Shown: positions 63,065 to 64,000 of the stretch, piece by piece
How the letters are laid out: every line of letters starts with the position of its first letter
Numbering within the stretch: the stretch's first letter is position 1
NCBI RefSeq assembly: GCF_001315105.1
Contig: NZ_BAZR01000003.1
Coordinates: 310,001-374,000 of the forward strand
DNA: 64,000 bases
DNA from: Paenibacillus sp. JCM 10914
Lineage (GTDB): Bacteria > Bacillota > Bacilli > Paenibacillales > Paenibacillaceae
Reading direction: 5' to 3'
Notes under the pieces: generated by a model
What the model was told of the DNA's origin: nothing
What the model saw: only the letters and a program-made list of their open reading frames with translations
Databases searched by the model: none
Position numbers and translations under genes: made by a program

Positions 63065-64000
63065 GTAAGCTCATGCCCATATTGGAAGTCGTGAACATGA
63101 ACAAGAGCTTTCAGGTGAAGTCGAAGAAGACGCTGTTCAAGAAGCCGAACCCTGTACATGTATTAAACGACATTTCCTTCGAACTGTTGGAGGGGGAAAC
63201 CCTCAGTATTGTAGGCGAATCCGGATGTGGCAAGACTACGCTTGGTCGCTGCATTGTTAGAGGCATGGATGCATCATCCGGACAAGTGATTTATCATGCG
63301 GAAGACGGCAAGGATATCGATTTTCTTCACCTGAACAGGAAAGAGGCAAAGACGTATCGCAAGGATATCCAGATGATCTTCCAAGATCCATACTCTTCGC
63401 TTAGCCCGCGAATGAGCGTATTCGACATCATTGCGGAACCTTTGATCGCTAACTTTAAGCTCAGTCGAGCGGAGATTGAAGCCAAAGTAGTGGAGATCGC
63501 AGGTAAAACGGGGTTGAATGTCGGGTACCTGAACCGCTATCCGCATGCTTTCTCCGGGGGACAAAGACAGCGCATCGCGATTGCTAGAGCGCTGATTACC
63601 CAGCCCAGACTGATCATTTGCGATGAAGCTGTTTCGGCACTGGACGTATCGATCCAAGCACAGATCATTAATCTGTTAAAAGATTTGCAGGAGCAGTTCA
63701 AGATCACATACATTTTCATATCGCATGATCTCTCCATCGTTCAGAACATTTCTGATCGCGTGGCGGTGATGCATTTGGGCAGGATCGTTGAGCTGGCATC
63801 CAGTGATTCGATGTTTGCCCATCCCAAGCACCCCTATACCGAAGCTCTTATGTCCGCTGTCCCGCAACCGGATCCGAGTCACAAAAAAGAAAGGATCATT
63901 CTGGAGGGAGAGGTGCCTAACCCGGCGAATCCGCCGAGTGGTTGTCACTTCCACCCGCGCTGCATGTACCGTACGGAGAAGTGCATCCAGGAAGTTCCCG
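63061..64000 (+). CDS. Oligopeptide-type ABC ATPase (OppF/DppF), partial at right edge
   Basis: 313 complete codons, running off the window. Walker A 'GESGCGKTTLGRCIV', Q-loop 'MIFQDPYSSLSPRMSV', signature 'FSGGQRQRIAI', Walker B 'LIICDEAVSALDVS', and the start of the cysteine-rich tail 'GCHFHPRCMYRTEKCIQ' are visible, so only about ten to twenty residues are missing. Partner of the ATPase upstream; together they complete a five-gene importer. Confidence 0.95.
   Translation, partial: MSKLMPILEVVNMNKSFQVKSKKTLFKKPNPVHVLNDISFELLEGETLSIVGESGCGKTTLGRCIVRGMDASSGQVIYHAEDGKDIDFLHLNRKEAKTYRKDIQMIFQDPYSSLSPRMSVFDIIAEPLIANFKLSRAEIEAKVVEIAGKTGLNVGYLNRYPHAFSGGQRQRIAIARALITQPRLIICDEAVSALDVSIQAQIINLLKDLQEQFKITYIFISHDLSIVQNISDRVAVMHLGRIVELASSDSMFAHPKHPYTEALMSAVPQPDPSHKKERIILEGEVPNPANPPSGCHFHPRCMYRTEKCIQEVP

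Noticed and set aside
1..64000. tRNA, rRNA, insertion sequences or phage genes
   Set aside because: None of their characteristic sequences was recognised on either strand.

Overview
The window is a stretch of a low-to-mid GC Firmicute chromosome, most likely Paenibacillus or a close relative. The evidence is an endospore germinant-receptor gene, a YjcZ-type spore peptide, GGAGG ribosome-binding sites with many TTG/GTG starts, a T-box in front of thrS, a yybP-ykoY riboswitch in front of a terC gene, and large sugar-ABC clusters containing NHL/Yip1 and DUF5696-like proteins. No rRNA, tRNA, CRISPR, prophage or insertion sequence was recognised.

Layout. 1-5.2 kb: a partial gerA-type gene (running off the left edge), an HTH/TPR regulator of RRNPP-like shape, an ECF sigma factor with its anti-sigma factor and a secreted two-repeat protein, and a 42-residue YjcZ-like peptide. 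5.4-20.2 kb: housekeeping and stress genes: FAD dehydrogenase, aldo/keto reductase, GyrI-like protein, Rrf2 regulator with a thioredoxin-reductase-like flavoprotein, ABC exporter, Mn riboswitch-terC, EamA exporter with divergent LysR, lipid kinase, FMN reductase and three GNAT acetyltransferases. 20-25 kb: glycosyltransferase remnant, MerR regulator, T-box-thrS, a small membrane protein, then a gene-poor stretch with four regularly spaced hairpins and an 11-bp tandem repeat, then a stalk-domain protein. 25.3-48.2 kb: a glycan-use region with GH71/99-like and GH43 enzymes, a CUT1 sugar importer cluster (one MsmX/UgpC-type ATPase, two permease pairs, two binding proteins, NHL-Yip1 and DUF5696-like proteins), GH38 alpha-mannosidase, AraC regulator and GH29 alpha-fucosidase. 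48.3-57.3 kb: a myo-inositol operon iolD-E-C-A-G-B followed by a LacI-type regulator and a HAD phosphatase. 57.7-64 kb: an Opp-type ABC importer (binding protein, B, C, D, partial F) behind a promoter region packed with palindromes, one of which resembles the operator in the iolD promoter.

How the parts fit. The 25-48 kb enzymes and transporters form a plausible pathway for capture and intracellular trimming of mannose- and fucose-containing glycans. The LacI gene, the iol operon and the Opp-type importer probably form one regulon, so the importer may carry inositol or an inositol conjugate.

Caution on quality. At least eleven otherwise conserved genes are interrupted, and every one is explained by loss of exactly one base, often in a short homopolymer. 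Three consecutive iol genes are affected. This one-directional pattern looks more like uncorrected sequencing deletions than biology, so the broken genes are described as single reconstructed units.
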